Shown here: positions 1 to 8,821 of the stretch, one piece after another
Position numbering within the stretch: position 1 is the stretch's first letter
Layout of the letters: each line of letters begins with the position of its first letter
From: Streptomyces akebiae
GTDB lineage: Bacteria; Actinomycetota; Actinomycetes; Streptomycetales; Streptomycetaceae
Assembly: GCF_019599145.1 (NCBI RefSeq)
Contig: NZ_CP080647.1
Coordinates: 5,332,001-5,396,000 of the forward strand
Length of the DNA stretch: 64,000 nt
Direction of reading: 5' to 3'
Made by a program: the position numbers and the translations under genes
Notes under the pieces: model-generated
What the model saw: only the letters and a program-made list of their open reading frames with translations
What the model was told of the DNA's origin: nothing
Database searches by the model: none

Positions 1-283
1 GACCGTGACCGGTCACGATCAGTACGCGACAGCCCGGCAGTTCGGCCCGCAGCGATGTGGCGACCCTCACACCGTCCGCGCCCGGCATCTGCAGATCCAG
101 CACCGCGACATCCGGTTCGTGCGCCCGCGCCATCGCCAGCGCCTCCGGCCCGCTCGCCGCTTCCGCGATCACCACCAGGTCGTCCTCCAACCCCAGCAAC
201 GCGGCCAGCGCCCCCCGGATCAGATGCTCGTCGTCCGCGAGCAACAGCCGTACCCGCCGCCCCGCCTCCGGTACGCCGGTCAT
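1..283 (-). CDS. Response regulator, N-terminal part (cut by window edge)
   Basis: This is the receiver domain of a two-component response regulator whose C-terminal part, presumably a LuxR-type DNA-binding domain, lies outside the window. Read on the minus strand it begins MTGVPEAGRRVRLLLADDEH, with the acidic pair DDE of the receiver, the phospho-acceptor Asp in the segment VAVLDLQMPGADG, and the hydrophobic strand VLIVTGHG with the conserved Thr. The ATG overlaps the TGA of the sensor kinase gene by four bases (ATGA), so the two are translationally coupled and should be a cognate pair. The targets are unknown. The neighbouring ABC transporter genes are the obvious candidates, as inferred from the shared operon. 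Confidence 0.9.
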   Translation of the reverse strand, partial: MTGVPEAGRRVRLLLADDEHLIRGALAALLGLEDDLVVIAEAASGPEALAMARAHEPDVAVLDLQMPGADGVRVATSLRAELPGCRVLIVTGHG

Positions 284-1674
284 GAAGCGCTCTCCCGTAC
301 TACAGCCGACCCGACGGCCGCTCCCGCACCCCGCGAAGCCGAGCCCGCCCCCTTCGCCTTGACCGACCCGGTCGGCCCCGCCGAGTCCATAGAGCCCGCA
401 GACCCCAGCGGCACCCGGGCCACCACCCGGAAGGCCTCGCCGTCCACCGGGCCCGCCTCCAGCGTCCCGTCCACGACCGCCAGCCGCTCCCGCAGCCCGG
501 CGAGCCCCGAACCAGAACCGGTCCCGGCCCCAGTCCCGGCCCCAGTCCCGGTCCCGGCCCCGGATCCGACGGAACGTCCGGCGCCCGCCTCCTCACCGCC
601 GCCCGCCCGAATCCCGTCGTTCTCCACGGTCAATACCACCTGCCCTTCTCTCACCCGCAGCACCACAGCGCACTGATCGGCGTTCCCGTGCCGCAGGACG
701 TTCGTCGTCGCCTCCCGGACCACCCAGGCGAGCGCGGACTGCACCTCACCCGGCAGCCCGGCGGTGTCCGCCCCGTCGACCGAGCAGTCGATGCCTGCCG
801 CCGCCAACACGCCCTGTGCACCGGAGAGTTCGACGCCGAGGTCGGCCTCCCGGTACCCCCGTACGACCTCCCGCACCTCGCGCTGCGACTCATGGGCGAT
901 CCGCTGGACCTCGATCATCTGCTCGACCGCCTCGGGCCGTTCCCGGCGGGCCAGCTGGACGGCCAGCTCGCTCTTCAGGGCGATGACCGCGAGGTTGCGG
1001 CCGATCACGTCGTGCAGGTCACGCCCGAAGCGGAGCCGCTCCTCGGCGACGGCGAGGCGGGCGCGGGTCTCGCGGGCGTCCTCCAGTTCGTAGACGGCCT
1101 TCAGCAGCCAGGCGGAGAAGTAGGACGTGAAGGAGATGATGGTGGTGCCGAAGAGCACCGCCACCAGGGCGGCCAGCGCGGAGACAACGTCGGCCCCCAC
1201 GGCGAGGGCCGACGCCCCGCCGCCCGCGGCGAAGACCATGATCAGGGCCAACAGACGCCGACGGCTGTGCACGCCGAGCGCGAGCGTGCCGATGCCGAAG
1301 ATCAGCACGCCCCCGAACACGCCGCCCAGCGCTGTGCGGGCCTCGTCGTCGAGGTTCGCGCTGCGGGCGAGCAGCATCGCGACGCAGCCGACCAGCGCGG
1401 TGAGTACCCCGAGGGCCCAGAGCAGGCGTATGGGCTGCGCACGGCTCCCGCGCACCCCGTCGAGTGCCCTGGAGACCGTGAAGGACGAGAGCGCGCCGTG
1501 CGCGCACAGCAGGACGAAGAACCAACTGGCGTGCCGCGTCGGCACCTGCCCGAAGAGGGGTACCCCGAACCCGCCGACCTCGATCAACGGAAACGAGTGG
1601 AACGACCACCGCGTGTACGTCTCCACCTTGGCCGGTGTGCTCTTCCCCCGCCACCAGGCCCCCGGCCCCCGCAT
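280..1674 (-). CDS. Sensor histidine kinase, HisKA_3/DesK-like
   Basis: This 464-residue membrane sensor kinase has an N-terminal half (about residues 45-190) with several hydrophobic helices. The dimerisation/phosphoacceptor segment RFGRDLHDVIGRNL follows, with His221 as the likely phosphorylated residue. A HATPase domain then has an N-box around VVREATTNVLRHG and a G-box ending GLAGLRERL. It probably autophosphorylates and passes the phosphate to the response regulator encoded immediately downstream (ATGA overlap). The upstream neighbour is an ABC-2 permease with a 13-bp gap, so the four genes form an ABC-transporter/two-component operon of the kind used for drug or peptide stress responses. 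The G-box linker is lengthened by a Gly/Ala/Thr/Ser stretch encoded by a short tandem DNA repeat at about 515-570. The ligand is unknown. Confidence 0.92.
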   Translation of the reverse strand: MRGPGAWWRGKSTPAKVETYTRWSFHSFPLIEVGGFGVPLFGQVPTRHASWFFVLLCAHGALSSFTVSRALDGVRGSRAQPIRLLWALGVLTALVGCVAMLLARSANLDDEARTALGGVFGGVLIFGIGTLALGVHSRRRLLALIMVFAAGGGASALAVGADVVSALAALVAVLFGTTIISFTSYFSAWLLKAVYELEDARETRARLAVAEERLRFGRDLHDVIGRNLAVIALKSELAVQLARRERPEAVEQMIEVQRIAHESQREVREVVRGYREADLGVELSGAQGVLAAAGIDCSVDGADTAGLPGEVQSALAWVVREATTNVLRHGNADQCAVVLRVREGQVVLTVENDGIRAGGGEEAGAGRSVGSGAGTGTGAGTGAGTGSGSGLAGLRERLAVVDGTLEAGPVDGEAFRVVARVPLGSAGSMDSAGPTGSVKAKGAGSASRGAGAAVGSAVVRESAS

Positions 1675-1687
1675 GGCTCAACTCCCC

Positions 1688-2521
1688 TCATCGGCGCGGT
1701 TCCCAGCGGAACCACCGCCGTACAGCAAACACCGCGAGCACGGTCCAGGCCAGCGCGGTGGCGACGGCACCCAGGGCGTCGTACACGGACAGGTCGCCGG
1801 TCCAGCCGCCGCGCACGAGTGTGATGACGGGGCTGAGCGGCAGCAGTTCGCAGAGGGACGCCACCCGGTCGGGCAGCACTTCGAGCGGCACGGTGATGCC
1901 CGATCCCAGCAGGGAGACGAACATCAGCGGCAGGCTGGTGACCTGTGCGCTCTCGGCGGTACGGCTGAGGCTCGCGGTGACCGCGGCCAGTGCCACGCAC
2001 AGGGCGACGCCGAGCAGCACACCCAGTACGGCCAGGTGGGGCGCGGCCGGCGCTCCGATGTCGAGCAGGATCGTGCAGCCGATCGCGAGCAGCAGGCACT
2101 GCGCGACGCCGATGCCGACGGCGGGCAGCGCCGCCCCGACCAGGATCTCCGGATCACGCAGTTCACCGGTCCGCAGCCGCTTGAGGACGAGTTCCTCGCG
2201 CCGCACGACGTAGATGTTGCTGAGGGCGGTGTAGATCGCGAAGAGCAGGGAGAAGCCGATGGCGGCGGGGAGGATGACCATCCCGACGCTCAGCCCCACC
2301 TCCGCCAGGTCCATCTGGTCCGTCGCCGACCGGACGCTGAGCGGCAGCAGCAGCGGGATGAACAACGCCGTGAACAGTGTGGCCCGGCTGCGCCCCAGCA
2401 GCGTCAGCTCGGCGCGGGCGAGCGCGGTCATCCGGCCCCTGAGGGTCGTGGTCCCGACCGTGACGACGGGTTCCGCGCTCGCGCCCGTCGCCGTGCCCGT
2501 GGTGCCTGTGGTCGCGCTCAT
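1688..2521 (-). CDS. ABC-2 type transporter permease
   Basis: The 277-residue inner-membrane permease starts MSATTGTTGTATG. It has a Thr/Ala-rich cytoplasmic N-terminus and about six hydrophobic helices, among them LFTALFIPLLLPLSV, IGFSLLFAIYTAL and LLGVALCVALAAVTASL, ending in the charged tail FAVRRWFRWEPRR. The pattern fits ABC-2 exporters that work as a separate permease plus ATPase. The start ATG overlaps the stop of the ATPase gene (ATGA at 2518-2521), which supports this start over the longer open frame upstream. With the adjacent ATPase it should form an exporter. The substrate cannot be read from the sequence; drug, peptide or lipid export is the usual role of this family next to HisKA_3 kinases. 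Confidence 0.9.
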   Translation of the reverse strand: MSATTGTTGTATGASAEPVVTVGTTTLRGRMTALARAELTLLGRSRATLFTALFIPLLLPLSVRSATDQMDLAEVGLSVGMVILPAAIGFSLLFAIYTALSNIYVVRREELVLKRLRTGELRDPEILVGAALPAVGIGVAQCLLLAIGCTILLDIGAPAAPHLAVLGVLLGVALCVALAAVTASLSRTAESAQVTSLPLMFVSLLGSGITVPLEVLPDRVASLCELLPLSPVITLVRGGWTGDLSVYDALGAVATALAWTVLAVFAVRRWFRWEPRR

Positions 2522-3648
2522 GCCGTCATCCCGTCCTTGCGTGTTCCCGTGCCCGAAAGGAGTCCCGAGTCCGTAGCGGATCCGGCTCCCGTCCCGGCGC
2601 GCCGGCCCTTGCCGACCCCCGGACCCCGGCCACCGGCTCCCGTACCCGTGCCTGGTTCCGCACCCGCACCCGCACCCGCACGCGCCGCCTCCGCCGCCGC
2701 CGTCTCCCGCGCGATCCGCAGGAACGCCTCCTCCAGCGAGGCGGACCGCACCTCCAGCCGGCGCAGTTCGACCTGGGCCCGCTCGGCCCAGAGCAGCAGC
2801 CCGGTGGCCGCCCGTTGCAGTTCGTTCGTGCGCAGCACCACCATGCGGTCGTTCTCCTCGTGTCCGGTGACGCCGAGTTCGCCGAGCGGCGGCAGGTCGC
2901 CGAGGAAGTACCCGGTGGGCAGTTCGAAGGAGATGCGGGAGGGCTGGGAGGCGGTCACCTCGGCCGGGGTGCCGGTCGCGGCGACGGTCCCCTCGTGGAG
3001 GATGGCGAGCCGGTCGGCCAGGTCCTCCGCCTCCTCCAGGTAGTGCGTGGTGAGCAGCACGGTCGTCCCCGCGTCGCGCAACTCCCGCACCAACTCCCAG
3101 GTGTCCTGGCGGCCCTCCGCGTCGAGCCCGGTGGTCGGCTCGTCCAGGAACAGCACCTCGGGGCGCCCGAGGAGCGCGAGTGCCAGGTCGAGGCGCCGCT
3201 TCTCGCCCCCGGACAACTGCTTGACCCGTACGCCGGCCCGCCGCCCGAGCCCGACGACCTCCAGCGCCTCGCCGACGGGACGCGCCCCGCTGGTGCAGCC
3301 GGCCCACATCCGTACCGTCTCCGCGACGGTCAGCTCGGAGGGGAAGCCGCCCTCCTGCAGCATCACTCCGATACGGGGGCGTACGGCCGCGCGCTCCCCG
3401 TAGGGGTCGTGCCCGAGAACCCGCACCCGGCCGCCGGACGGCGGCGCGAGCCCCTCCAGCAGTTCGACCGTCGAGGTCTTCCCCGCACCGTTGGTGCCGA
3501 GGAGTGCGAAGAGTTCTCCCCGGCCGACGGAGAACGTGATCCCCCGTACGGCCTCGAAACCGCCCCCGTACACGCGCCGCAGGTCGGTGACCTCGATCAC
3601 TTTCCCGTGATCGTGAGTGTTCACGTCCTCGTGCCCGTTCGTCTTCAT
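2518..3648 (-). CDS. ABC transporter ATP-binding protein
   Basis: The 376-residue cytoplasmic ATPase is the first gene of the ABC/two-component operon. The nucleotide-binding domain (about residues 20-240) has the Walker A motif GTNGAGKTS, the signature LSGGEKRR, Walker B LFLDEPTTGLD and the switch His in LLTTHYLEEAE. It is followed by the extra C-terminal segment typical of DrrA/CcmA-like exporters. The last 60 or so residues are a low-complexity Gly/Thr/Ala run encoded by GC-rich repeats, likely a linker rather than a domain. It should energise the adjacent ABC-2 permease. A start at 3648 is chosen because the protein then begins just before the conserved VIEVTDLRRVYGG strand. Confidence 0.93.
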   Translation of the reverse strand: MKTNGHEDVNTHDHGKVIEVTDLRRVYGGGFEAVRGITFSVGRGELFALLGTNGAGKTSTVELLEGLAPPSGGRVRVLGHDPYGERAAVRPRIGVMLQEGGFPSELTVAETVRMWAGCTSGARPVGEALEVVGLGRRAGVRVKQLSGGEKRRLDLALALLGRPEVLFLDEPTTGLDAEGRQDTWELVRELRDAGTTVLLTTHYLEEAEDLADRLAILHEGTVAATGTPAEVTASQPSRISFELPTGYFLGDLPPLGELGVTGHEENDRMVVLRTNELQRAATGLLLWAERAQVELRRLEVRSASLEEAFLRIARETAAAEAARAGAGAGAEPGTGTGAGGRGPGVGKGRRAGTGAGSATDSGLLSGTGTRKDGMTA

Positions 3649-3773
3649 GTCTCCAGCGTCCCGGCGGTACGGGCCGTGAGGCAGTGCGCGCTGTCATCAC
3701 TCGGCATGACAAATGTCAGACGAGGGGAGGCGGGCGGGAGGAGAGTGAGAAGCACGGGTGTGGGAACACGAAG

Positions 3774-3802
3774 AAGACCCCGGTCGAGTGGACCGGGGTC
3801 TT
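3774..3802. terminator. Hairpin terminator between ABC operon and tRNA-Gly
   Basis: A perfect 12-bp inverted repeat (AAGACCCCGGTC / GACCGGGGTCTT) has a 5-base loop. It lies 10 bp beyond the 3' end of the tRNA-Gly gene, so on the minus strand it would end that transcript. Streptomyces terminators often lack a long T tract, as here. Confidence 0.75.
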
Positions 3803-3811
3803 GCTTTCCAG

Positions 3812-3884
3812 AGCGGACGACGAGGCTCGAACTCGCGACCTCAACCTTGGCAAGGTTGCGCTCTACCAACTGAGCTACGTCCGC
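3812..3884 (-). tRNA. tRNA-Gly (GCC)
   Basis: The minus-strand cloverleaf has acceptor stem GCGGACG pairing with CGTCCGC and discriminator U. The D arm is GCTCAGTTGGTAGAGC, the anticodon loop TTGCCAA gives anticodon GCC, and the T arm contains GTTCGAG. It reads GGC/GGU glycine codons. CCA is not encoded. It is the second of two adjacent tRNA-Gly genes on this strand. Confidence 0.96.
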
Positions 3885-3962
3885 ATTGCCTCCGACCGGC
3901 TCTCACCGATCGGCGCGAAGACCACATTACCTGATCCACTGGAGTGGTTGGTAAGTGATCAG

Positions 3963-4034
3963 AGCGGGTGACAGGAATTGCACACTGCGCCTTCCCCCTG
4001 GAAGGGGGATGTTCTACTACTGAACTACACCCGC
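3963..4034 (-). tRNA. tRNA-Gly (TCC)
   Basis: The minus-strand cloverleaf has acceptor stem GCGGGTG/CACCCGC and discriminator U. The anticodon loop CTTCCAG gives anticodon TCC, and the T loop TGCAATT differs from the usual TTCGA form. It reads GGA/GGG codons. It lies 78 bp upstream of tRNA-Gly(GCC), and the two may be cotranscribed. Confidence 0.93.
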
Positions 4035-4193
4035 GTGACTCCGGTGAGCCGGGCCTTTCGGCCTTGCCCCTCGGCGTGCTCCAGACTCTAGCTGATCCGC
4101 CGGGGGGCAACGCAAGTCGGTTGCCGCCGGCGTCCAAGTCAGCCGCCCCCGGGGCCCGCTGACGGACCCTGAGGACGGCGGACGGGGGCGCGC

Positions 4194-4511
4194 CTACTGT
4201 GCCTCGGCGAACGCCTCGTAGACCCTCTTGGGGATCCGGCCGCGTGCGGGGACCTCCAGCTTGTTGGCCTGGGCCCAGGCGCGTACGGCCGCCGGGTCCG
4301 GGGCCACCTGGGTCTGCTTGTACACACTGCCCGACTTCGACCGTTTGCGGCCGGCCTCCATGTAGGGCGCGAGCGCCTTACGCAGTTTCTTGGCATTGGC
4401 TTCGTTCAGGTCGATCTCGTACGACTTGCCGTCGAGTCCGAAGGCGATCGTCTCCGCCGCTTCCGAGCCGTCGATGTCGTCGGAGAGAGTGACCACGACA
4501 CGCTGCGCCAC
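4194..4511 (-). CDS. lsr2: Lsr2-family nucleoid-associated protein
   Basis: This 105-residue H-NS-like xenogeneic silencer binds AT-rich DNA and bridges it. The N-terminal dimerisation domain (MAQRVVVTLSDDIDGSEAAE to about residue 58) contains the β-strand segment TIAFGLDGKSYEIDL. A basic linker (GRKRSKS) leads to the C-terminal DNA-binding domain, WAQANKLEVPARGRIPKRV, carrying the R-G-R minor-groove hook. Length and motifs match Streptomyces Lsr2. It is transcribed away from purS and shares the AT-richer upstream region with it. It is biologically relevant here because Lsr2 would be expected to silence lower-GC foreign DNA such as parts of the element in the right half of the window. Confidence 0.96.
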   Translation of the reverse strand: MAQRVVVTLSDDIDGSEAAETIAFGLDGKSYEIDLNEANAKKLRKALAPYMEAGRKRSKSGSVYKQTQVAPDPAAVRAWAQANKLEVPARGRIPKRVYEAFAEAQ

Positions 4512-4852
4512 GAATATCGGTCCCTTCGTGCGACATCTCTCCGTTGACGTGCCCTGACGTCAGGGAGATGTCGGCTGTCCGGCTGTTAATTGGGCAAAGT
4601 ATCGGCTATTGCCAATTCATTTGTACAGTGCCCGGCATTGCAATGTGAACACAGACTTAATCCGCCCGCGTGTCCCTCGCGCAATAGGGATCCGGGATCT
4701 TTCCCGGAAGTTTTCGCGACGGTGATCGTCCGATACCTGATCGTGACCGCCGTCACCCGGAATCCCTGTAGTTTCCTACGAATCTACCCGCGTAGAAATT
4801 TTGTACGGGTAGTCTGAAGGAACCTGCTCAGCACCACACACCGGGAGTGCCA
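4512..4852. promoter_or_regulatory. Divergent promoter region lsr2 / purS
   Basis: About 340 bp without a gene lie between the divergently transcribed lsr2 and purS. This stretch is clearly AT-richer than its surroundings (for example around 4585-4640 and 4785-4815). It should hold both promoters, and it is the kind of DNA Lsr2 itself would bind. No riboswitch-like structure or clear PurR-type operator was recognised. Confidence 0.5.
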
Positions 4853-5116
4853 GTGGCACGCGTCGTAGTCGACGTCATGCTCAAGCCGGAGATCCTCGAC
4901 CCCCAGGGCCAGGCGGTGCAGCGCGCGCTGCCGCGCCTCGGTTTCGAGGGCGTCTCCGACGTACGTCAGGGAAAGCGATTCGAACTGGAAGTTGACGGAC
5001 CGGTGGACGACGCCGCGCTCGCCCGCATCCACGAGCTGGCGGAATCCTTCCTCGCCAACACCGTGATCGAGGACTTCACCGTCAAGGTGGAGGAAGTCGC
5101 GGAGGTCGGAAAGTGA
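4853..5116 (+). CDS. purS: Phosphoribosylformylglycinamidine synthase subunit PurS
   Basis: PurS is the small bridging subunit of the three-part FGAM synthetase and is needed for ammonia channelling between PurQ and PurL in de novo purine synthesis. The 87-residue form starts [19 protein letters not shown] and contains the family segments [19 protein letters not shown] and [10 protein letters not shown]. Two GTG codons compete, at 4847 and 4853. The second is preferred because GGGAG at 4843-4847 would overlap the first but sits five bases before the second. Its stop overlaps the purQ GTG (GTGA), so it is coupled to purQ and purL. Confidence 0.95.
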   Translation: MARVVVDVMLKPEILDPQGQAVQRALPRLGFEGVSDVRQGKRFELEVDGPVDDAALARIHELAESFLANTVIEDFTVKVEEVAEVGK

Positions 5117-5793
5117 CCGCACGTATTGGCGTCGTCACTTTTCCCGGCAGCCTCGACGACCGGGACACGCAGCGTGCGATCAGGCTCGCCGGTGCCGAAC
5201 CCGTCGCTCTCTGGCACAAGGACAAGGACCTCCACCAGGTCGACGCCGTGGTGCTGTGCGGCGGGTTTTCCTACGGTGACTATCTGCGCGCCGGTGCCAT
5301 CGCGCGCTTCTCGCCGGTGATGGAGACGCTCATCGAGCAGGCGAAGGCGGGACTGCCGGTCCTCGGTATCTGCAACGGCTTCCAGATCCTCACCGAGGCC
5401 CACCTCCTCCCGGGCGGGATGCTCGGCAACGATCACCTCCACTTCATCTGCCGCGACCAGAAGCTGCGGGTGGAGAACGCGGACACCGCCTGGACGACCG
5501 ACTACACGGCCGGCCAGGAGATCCACATCCCGCTGAAGAACATGGACGGCCGCTATGTGGCCGACCAGTACACGCTGGACAAGCTGGAGGCCGAGGGCCG
5601 GGTCGCGTTCCGCTACCTGGACTTCAACCCCAACGGCTCGCTCAACGACATCGCCGGCATCTCCAACGAGGCCGGGAACGTCGTGGGCCTCATGCCGCAC
5701 CCGGAGCACGCCGTGGAGCCGCTGATCGGCACCGGCCGCACCGACGGCCTCCCCTTCTTCACCTCGATCCTCAAGAAGCTGGTCAACGCATGA
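5113..5793 (+). CDS. purQ: Phosphoribosylformylglycinamidine synthase subunit PurQ
   Basis: The 226-residue class I glutamine amidotransferase subunit hydrolyses glutamine to give ammonia for FGAM formation. The nucleophile is Cys87 in GICNGFQIL, and the catalytic His/Glu pair is in [12 protein letters not shown] near the C-terminus. The oxyanion-region motif [12 protein letters not shown] is present. The start is a GTG overlapping the purS stop, and the last bases overlap the purL ATG (ATGA), so purS, purQ and purL form one tightly coupled operon. The length is typical of the stand-alone PurQ of Gram-positive bacteria. Confidence 0.97.
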   Translation: MTARIGVVTFPGSLDDRDTQRAIRLAGAEPVALWHKDKDLHQVDAVVLCGGFSYGDYLRAGAIARFSPVMETLIEQAKAGLPVLGICNGFQILTEAHLLPGGMLGNDHLHFICRDQKLRVENADTAWTTDYTAGQEIHIPLKNMDGRYVADQYTLDKLEAEGRVAFRYLDFNPNGSLNDIAGISNEAGNVVGLMPHPEHAVEPLIGTGRTDGLPFFTSILKKLVNA

Positions 5794-8048
5794 GCCGGAC
5801 GCCTCTGGACACGGTCGAGCACGCGGCCGCGACCCCCGACGTCGAGCTGCCCTGGGCCGAGCTGGGCCTGAAGAAGGACGAGTACGAGCGGGTCGTCGAG
5901 ATCCTCGGCCGCCGGCCCACCGGCGCCGAGCTCGCCATGTACTCCGTCATGTGGTCCGAGCACTGCTCGTACAAGTCGTCGAAGGTGCACCTGCGCCAGT
6001 TCGGCGAGAAGGCCCCCCAGTCCGACGCCCTCCTCGTCGGCATCGGCGAGAACGCGGGCGTGGTCGACGTCGGCCAGGGCTACGCGGTCACCTTCAAGGT
6101 CGAGTCGCACAACCACCCGTCGTACGTCGAGCCCTACCAGGGCGCGGCCACGGGTGTCGGCGGCATCGTCCGCGACATCATCGCGATGGGCGCCCGCCCG
6201 GTCGCGGTCGTGGACCCCCTGCGGTTCGGCGCGGCCGACCACCCCGACACCAAGCGCGTCCTGCCGGGCGTCGTCGCGGGCATCGGCGGCTACGGCAACT
6301 GCCTGGGCCTGCCGAACATCGGTGGCGAGGTCGTCTTCGACGCCTGCTACCAGGGCAACCCGCTGGTCAACGCCGGCGCCATCGGCGTCATGCGGCACGA
6401 GGACATCCACCTCGCCAAGGCCTCCGGCGCCGGCAACAAGGTCATCCTCTACGGGGCCCGCACCGGCGGCGACGGCATCGGCGGCGCCTCCATCCTGGCC
6501 TCCGAGACCTTCGACGACGCCAAGCCCTCGAAGCGCCCGGCCGTGCAGGTCGGCGACCCTTTCCAGGAGAAGCTCCTCATCGAGTGCACCCTGGAGGCCT
6601 TCAAGGAGAAGCTGGTCGTCGGCATCCAGGACCTCGGCGCGGCCGGTCTGTCCTGTGCCACGTCCGAGCTGGCCTCGAACGGCTCCGGCGGCATGCGCGT
6701 GACGCTGGACGACGTACCGCTGCGCGACTCGACCCTCTCGCCCGAGGAAATCCTCATGAGCGAGTCGCAGGAACGCATGTGCGCGGTCGTGGAGCCGGAG
6801 AAGGTCGACCGGTTCCTGGAGATCTGCGACAAGTGGGATGTCATCGCCACGGTGATCGGTGAGGTCACGGACGGCGACCGTCTCGAAATCTTCTGGCACG
6901 GCGGCAAGATCGTCGACGTCGACCCGCGCACGGTCGCGCACGACGGCCCGGTCTACGAGCGCCCGTACGCCCGCCCCGAGTGGCAGGACGCGCTGCAGGC
7001 GGACGACGCGAACAAGCTGGCGCGCCCGGCGACGAGCGAGGAGCTGCGTGAGCAGGTCCTGAAGCTGGTCGCCTCCCCGAACCAGGCCTCCAAGTCCTGG
7101 ATCACCAGCCAGTACGACCACTTCGTGCAGGGCAACACGGTGCTGGCCCAGCCGGAGGACTCCGGCATGATCCGCGTCGACGAGGAGAGCGGCCTGGGTG
7201 TCGCCATCGCGACCGACGGCAACGGCCGCTACGCCAAGCTGGACCCGTACCACGGCGCCCAGCTGGCCCTGGCGGAGGCGTACCGCAACGTCGCCACCAC
7301 CGGTGCCAAGCCGCTCGCCGTCTCCGACTGCCTGAACTTCGGCTCGCCGGAGGACCCGGCGGTCATGTGGCAGTTCGCCGAGGCCGTACGCGGTCTGGCG
7401 GACGCCTGCCAGCAGCTGGGCACCCCGGTGACCGGCGGCAACGTCTCCCTCTACAACCAGACGGGCGAGGTGGCCATCCACCCCACCCCGGTCGTCGCGG
7501 TCCTCGGCGTCATCGACGACGTGGCCCGGCGCACGCCGGTCGCCTTCCAGGAGGAGGGCCAGCTGCTCTACCTGCTCGGCGACACCCGTGAGGAGTTCGG
7601 CGGCTCGGCCTGGTCCCAGGTCGTCCACGACCACCTCGGCGGACTGCCCCCGCAGGTCGACCTGGAACGCGAGCGCCTGCTCGCCGAGATCCTGATCTCC
7701 GCCTCCCGCGACGGCATGATCGACTCCGCGCACGACCTCTCCGACGGCGGCCTGATCCAGGCGGTCGTGGAGTCGGCGCTGCTCGGTGGCAAGGGCGCGC
7801 GCCTGATCGTCCCCGACGGTCTGGACGCGTTCACCTTCCTCCTCTCGGAGTCGGCCGGCCGCGCCGTCGTGGCCGTCCCCCGCTCCGAGGAGGTCCGCTT
7901 CAACGACATGTGCGGCGCCCGGGGGCTCCCGGTCACGCGCATCGGTGTCGTGGACGGCGACGTGGTCGAGATCCAGGGCGAGTTCACCCTCACCCTGGAG
8001 GAACTGCGCACGGCCCACGAGGGCACGATCCCGGCGCTGCTGGCGTAG
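5790..8048 (+). CDS. purL: Phosphoribosylformylglycinamidine synthase subunit PurL
   Basis: The 752-residue ATP-dependent synthase subunit converts FGAR plus ammonia to FGAM. Recognisable segments are the N-terminal [12 protein letters not shown], the substrate/ATP segment [33 protein letters not shown], the second-half repeat NFGSPEDP and the glycine-rich [12 protein letters not shown]. The two halves are the duplicated AIRS-type folds. This is the small PurL type, about 750 residues, that requires separate PurS and PurQ, both encoded directly upstream. It is the last gene of the operon, followed 13 bp later by a strong hairpin. Confidence 0.98.
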   Translation: MSRTPLDTVEHAAATPDVELPWAELGLKKDEYERVVEILGRRPTGAELAMYSVMWSEHCSYKSSKVHLRQFGEKAPQSDALLVGIGENAGVVDVGQGYAVTFKVESHNHPSYVEPYQGAATGVGGIVRDIIAMGARPVAVVDPLRFGAADHPDTKRVLPGVVAGIGGYGNCLGLPNIGGEVVFDACYQGNPLVNAGAIGVMRHEDIHLAKASGAGNKVILYGARTGGDGIGGASILASETFDDAKPSKRPAVQVGDPFQEKLLIECTLEAFKEKLVVGIQDLGAAGLSCATSELASNGSGGMRVTLDDVPLRDSTLSPEEILMSESQERMCAVVEPEKVDRFLEICDKWDVIATVIGEVTDGDRLEIFWHGGKIVDVDPRTVAHDGPVYERPYARPEWQDALQADDANKLARPATSEELREQVLKLVASPNQASKSWITSQYDHFVQGNTVLAQPEDSGMIRVDEESGLGVAIATDGNGRYAKLDPYHGAQLALAEAYRNVATTGAKPLAVSDCLNFGSPEDPAVMWQFAEAVRGLADACQQLGTPVTGGNVSLYNQTGEVAIHPTPVVAVLGVIDDVARRTPVAFQEEGQLLYLLGDTREEFGGSAWSQVVHDHLGGLPPQVDLERERLLAEILISASRDGMIDSAHDLSDGGLIQAVVESALLGGKGARLIVPDGLDAFTFLLSESAGRAVVAVPRSEEVRFNDMCGARGLPVTRIGVVDGDVVEIQGEFTLTLEELRTAHEGTIPALLA

Positions 8049-8061
8049 TCCCGCGTACGAC

Positions 8062-8105
8062 GGCGAAGGCCCCGCCGGATGGAAGCATCCGGCGGGGCCT
8101 TCGCC
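8062..8105. terminator. Bidirectional hairpin terminator after purL
   Basis: A 20-bp perfect inverted repeat (GGCGAAGGCCCCGCCGGATG and its complement) is separated by four bases. It sits between the convergent purL and the Uma2 pseudogene, so it can stop transcription from both sides. Confidence 0.85.
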
Positions 8106-8116
8106 GCGTCCTGGGG

Positions 8117-8707
8117 TCAGCGGACGTAGTTCCTGAGGATCTCCGTGTCGAGTTCGATCCCGACCGGATCGGGAAGGGACACGTTCTCGCCGAACTTCAC
8201 GGTGCGCACGTCACGGTAACCGCCGACCAGCCGGTCCGGGCTGCTGTGCACGGTGAGGGTGCACGAGTCCCGGTCGATCAGCAGGTACAGAGGGATTCCG
8301 GACTGCCCGTACGCGGCCGGCTTCTCGTGCCGGTCCCGCCGGTCGGTGTCTGTGTCGGAGTCGTAGGACGTGACCTCGACGACCATGAGCGCCCCCTCGG
8401 GGGCGGCCCACTCGCCGTGTCCCGCGAAGTGGGCCTCGGGGGTGACCACCGCGTCCGGTTTCGCTCTGCCTTGCCGATAGGTCTCGACCCTGAGCCCTCG
8501 GCCCTGATACAGATCCATGTCGGGCCTGGCCTGCATACAGCGTCGTGCAAGTCATGTCACGATCGTGTCGTGGTCTCCGTCCGCCACCTTCTTGACCCCG
8601 ATCCGTCCGTTGATGAACTCCAACGTGACGGTCTCGGGCGCGGCGGAAGCGATCGTTTCGAACTCCTCCACCGACATCTGAGACGTGCGCTCGGCCATAA
8701 CCGTCAT
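8117..8707 (-). pseudogene. Uma2-family endonuclease-like gene with in-frame stop
   Basis: This is a Uma2-type (PD-(D/E)XK fold) gene interrupted by one nonsense codon. Translation from ATG 8707, which has a good AAAGGGGG ribosome site, gives MTVMAERTSQMSVEEFETIA and continues to HDTIVT, then TGA at 8552-8554. The same frame continues without any gap through LARRC into MQARPDMDLYQGRG and the catalytic-fold segments KPDAVV and LMVVEVTS, ending at 8117. From memory, relatives have Trp at the stop position, so TGG to TGA is the likely change. Restart at the internal ATG 8536 could give a 139-residue fragment that keeps the core. No partner gene is visible. Confidence 0.8.
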
Positions 8708-8821
8708 GTTGCCCCCTTTCCGGGCGAAGGACAGTGTCGCCAGTGGGCGTCGGGGCGGGGCGTACTTCGCCGTCGACCACACTTTCGAGTCCACGCAGGC
8801 GCGGCCGCATACGCTCAGCCC

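Noticed and set aside
5613..8018. An 800-codon frame opposite purL
   Set aside because: It is a shadow of PurL with no start signal, and PurL is beyond doubt on the other strand.
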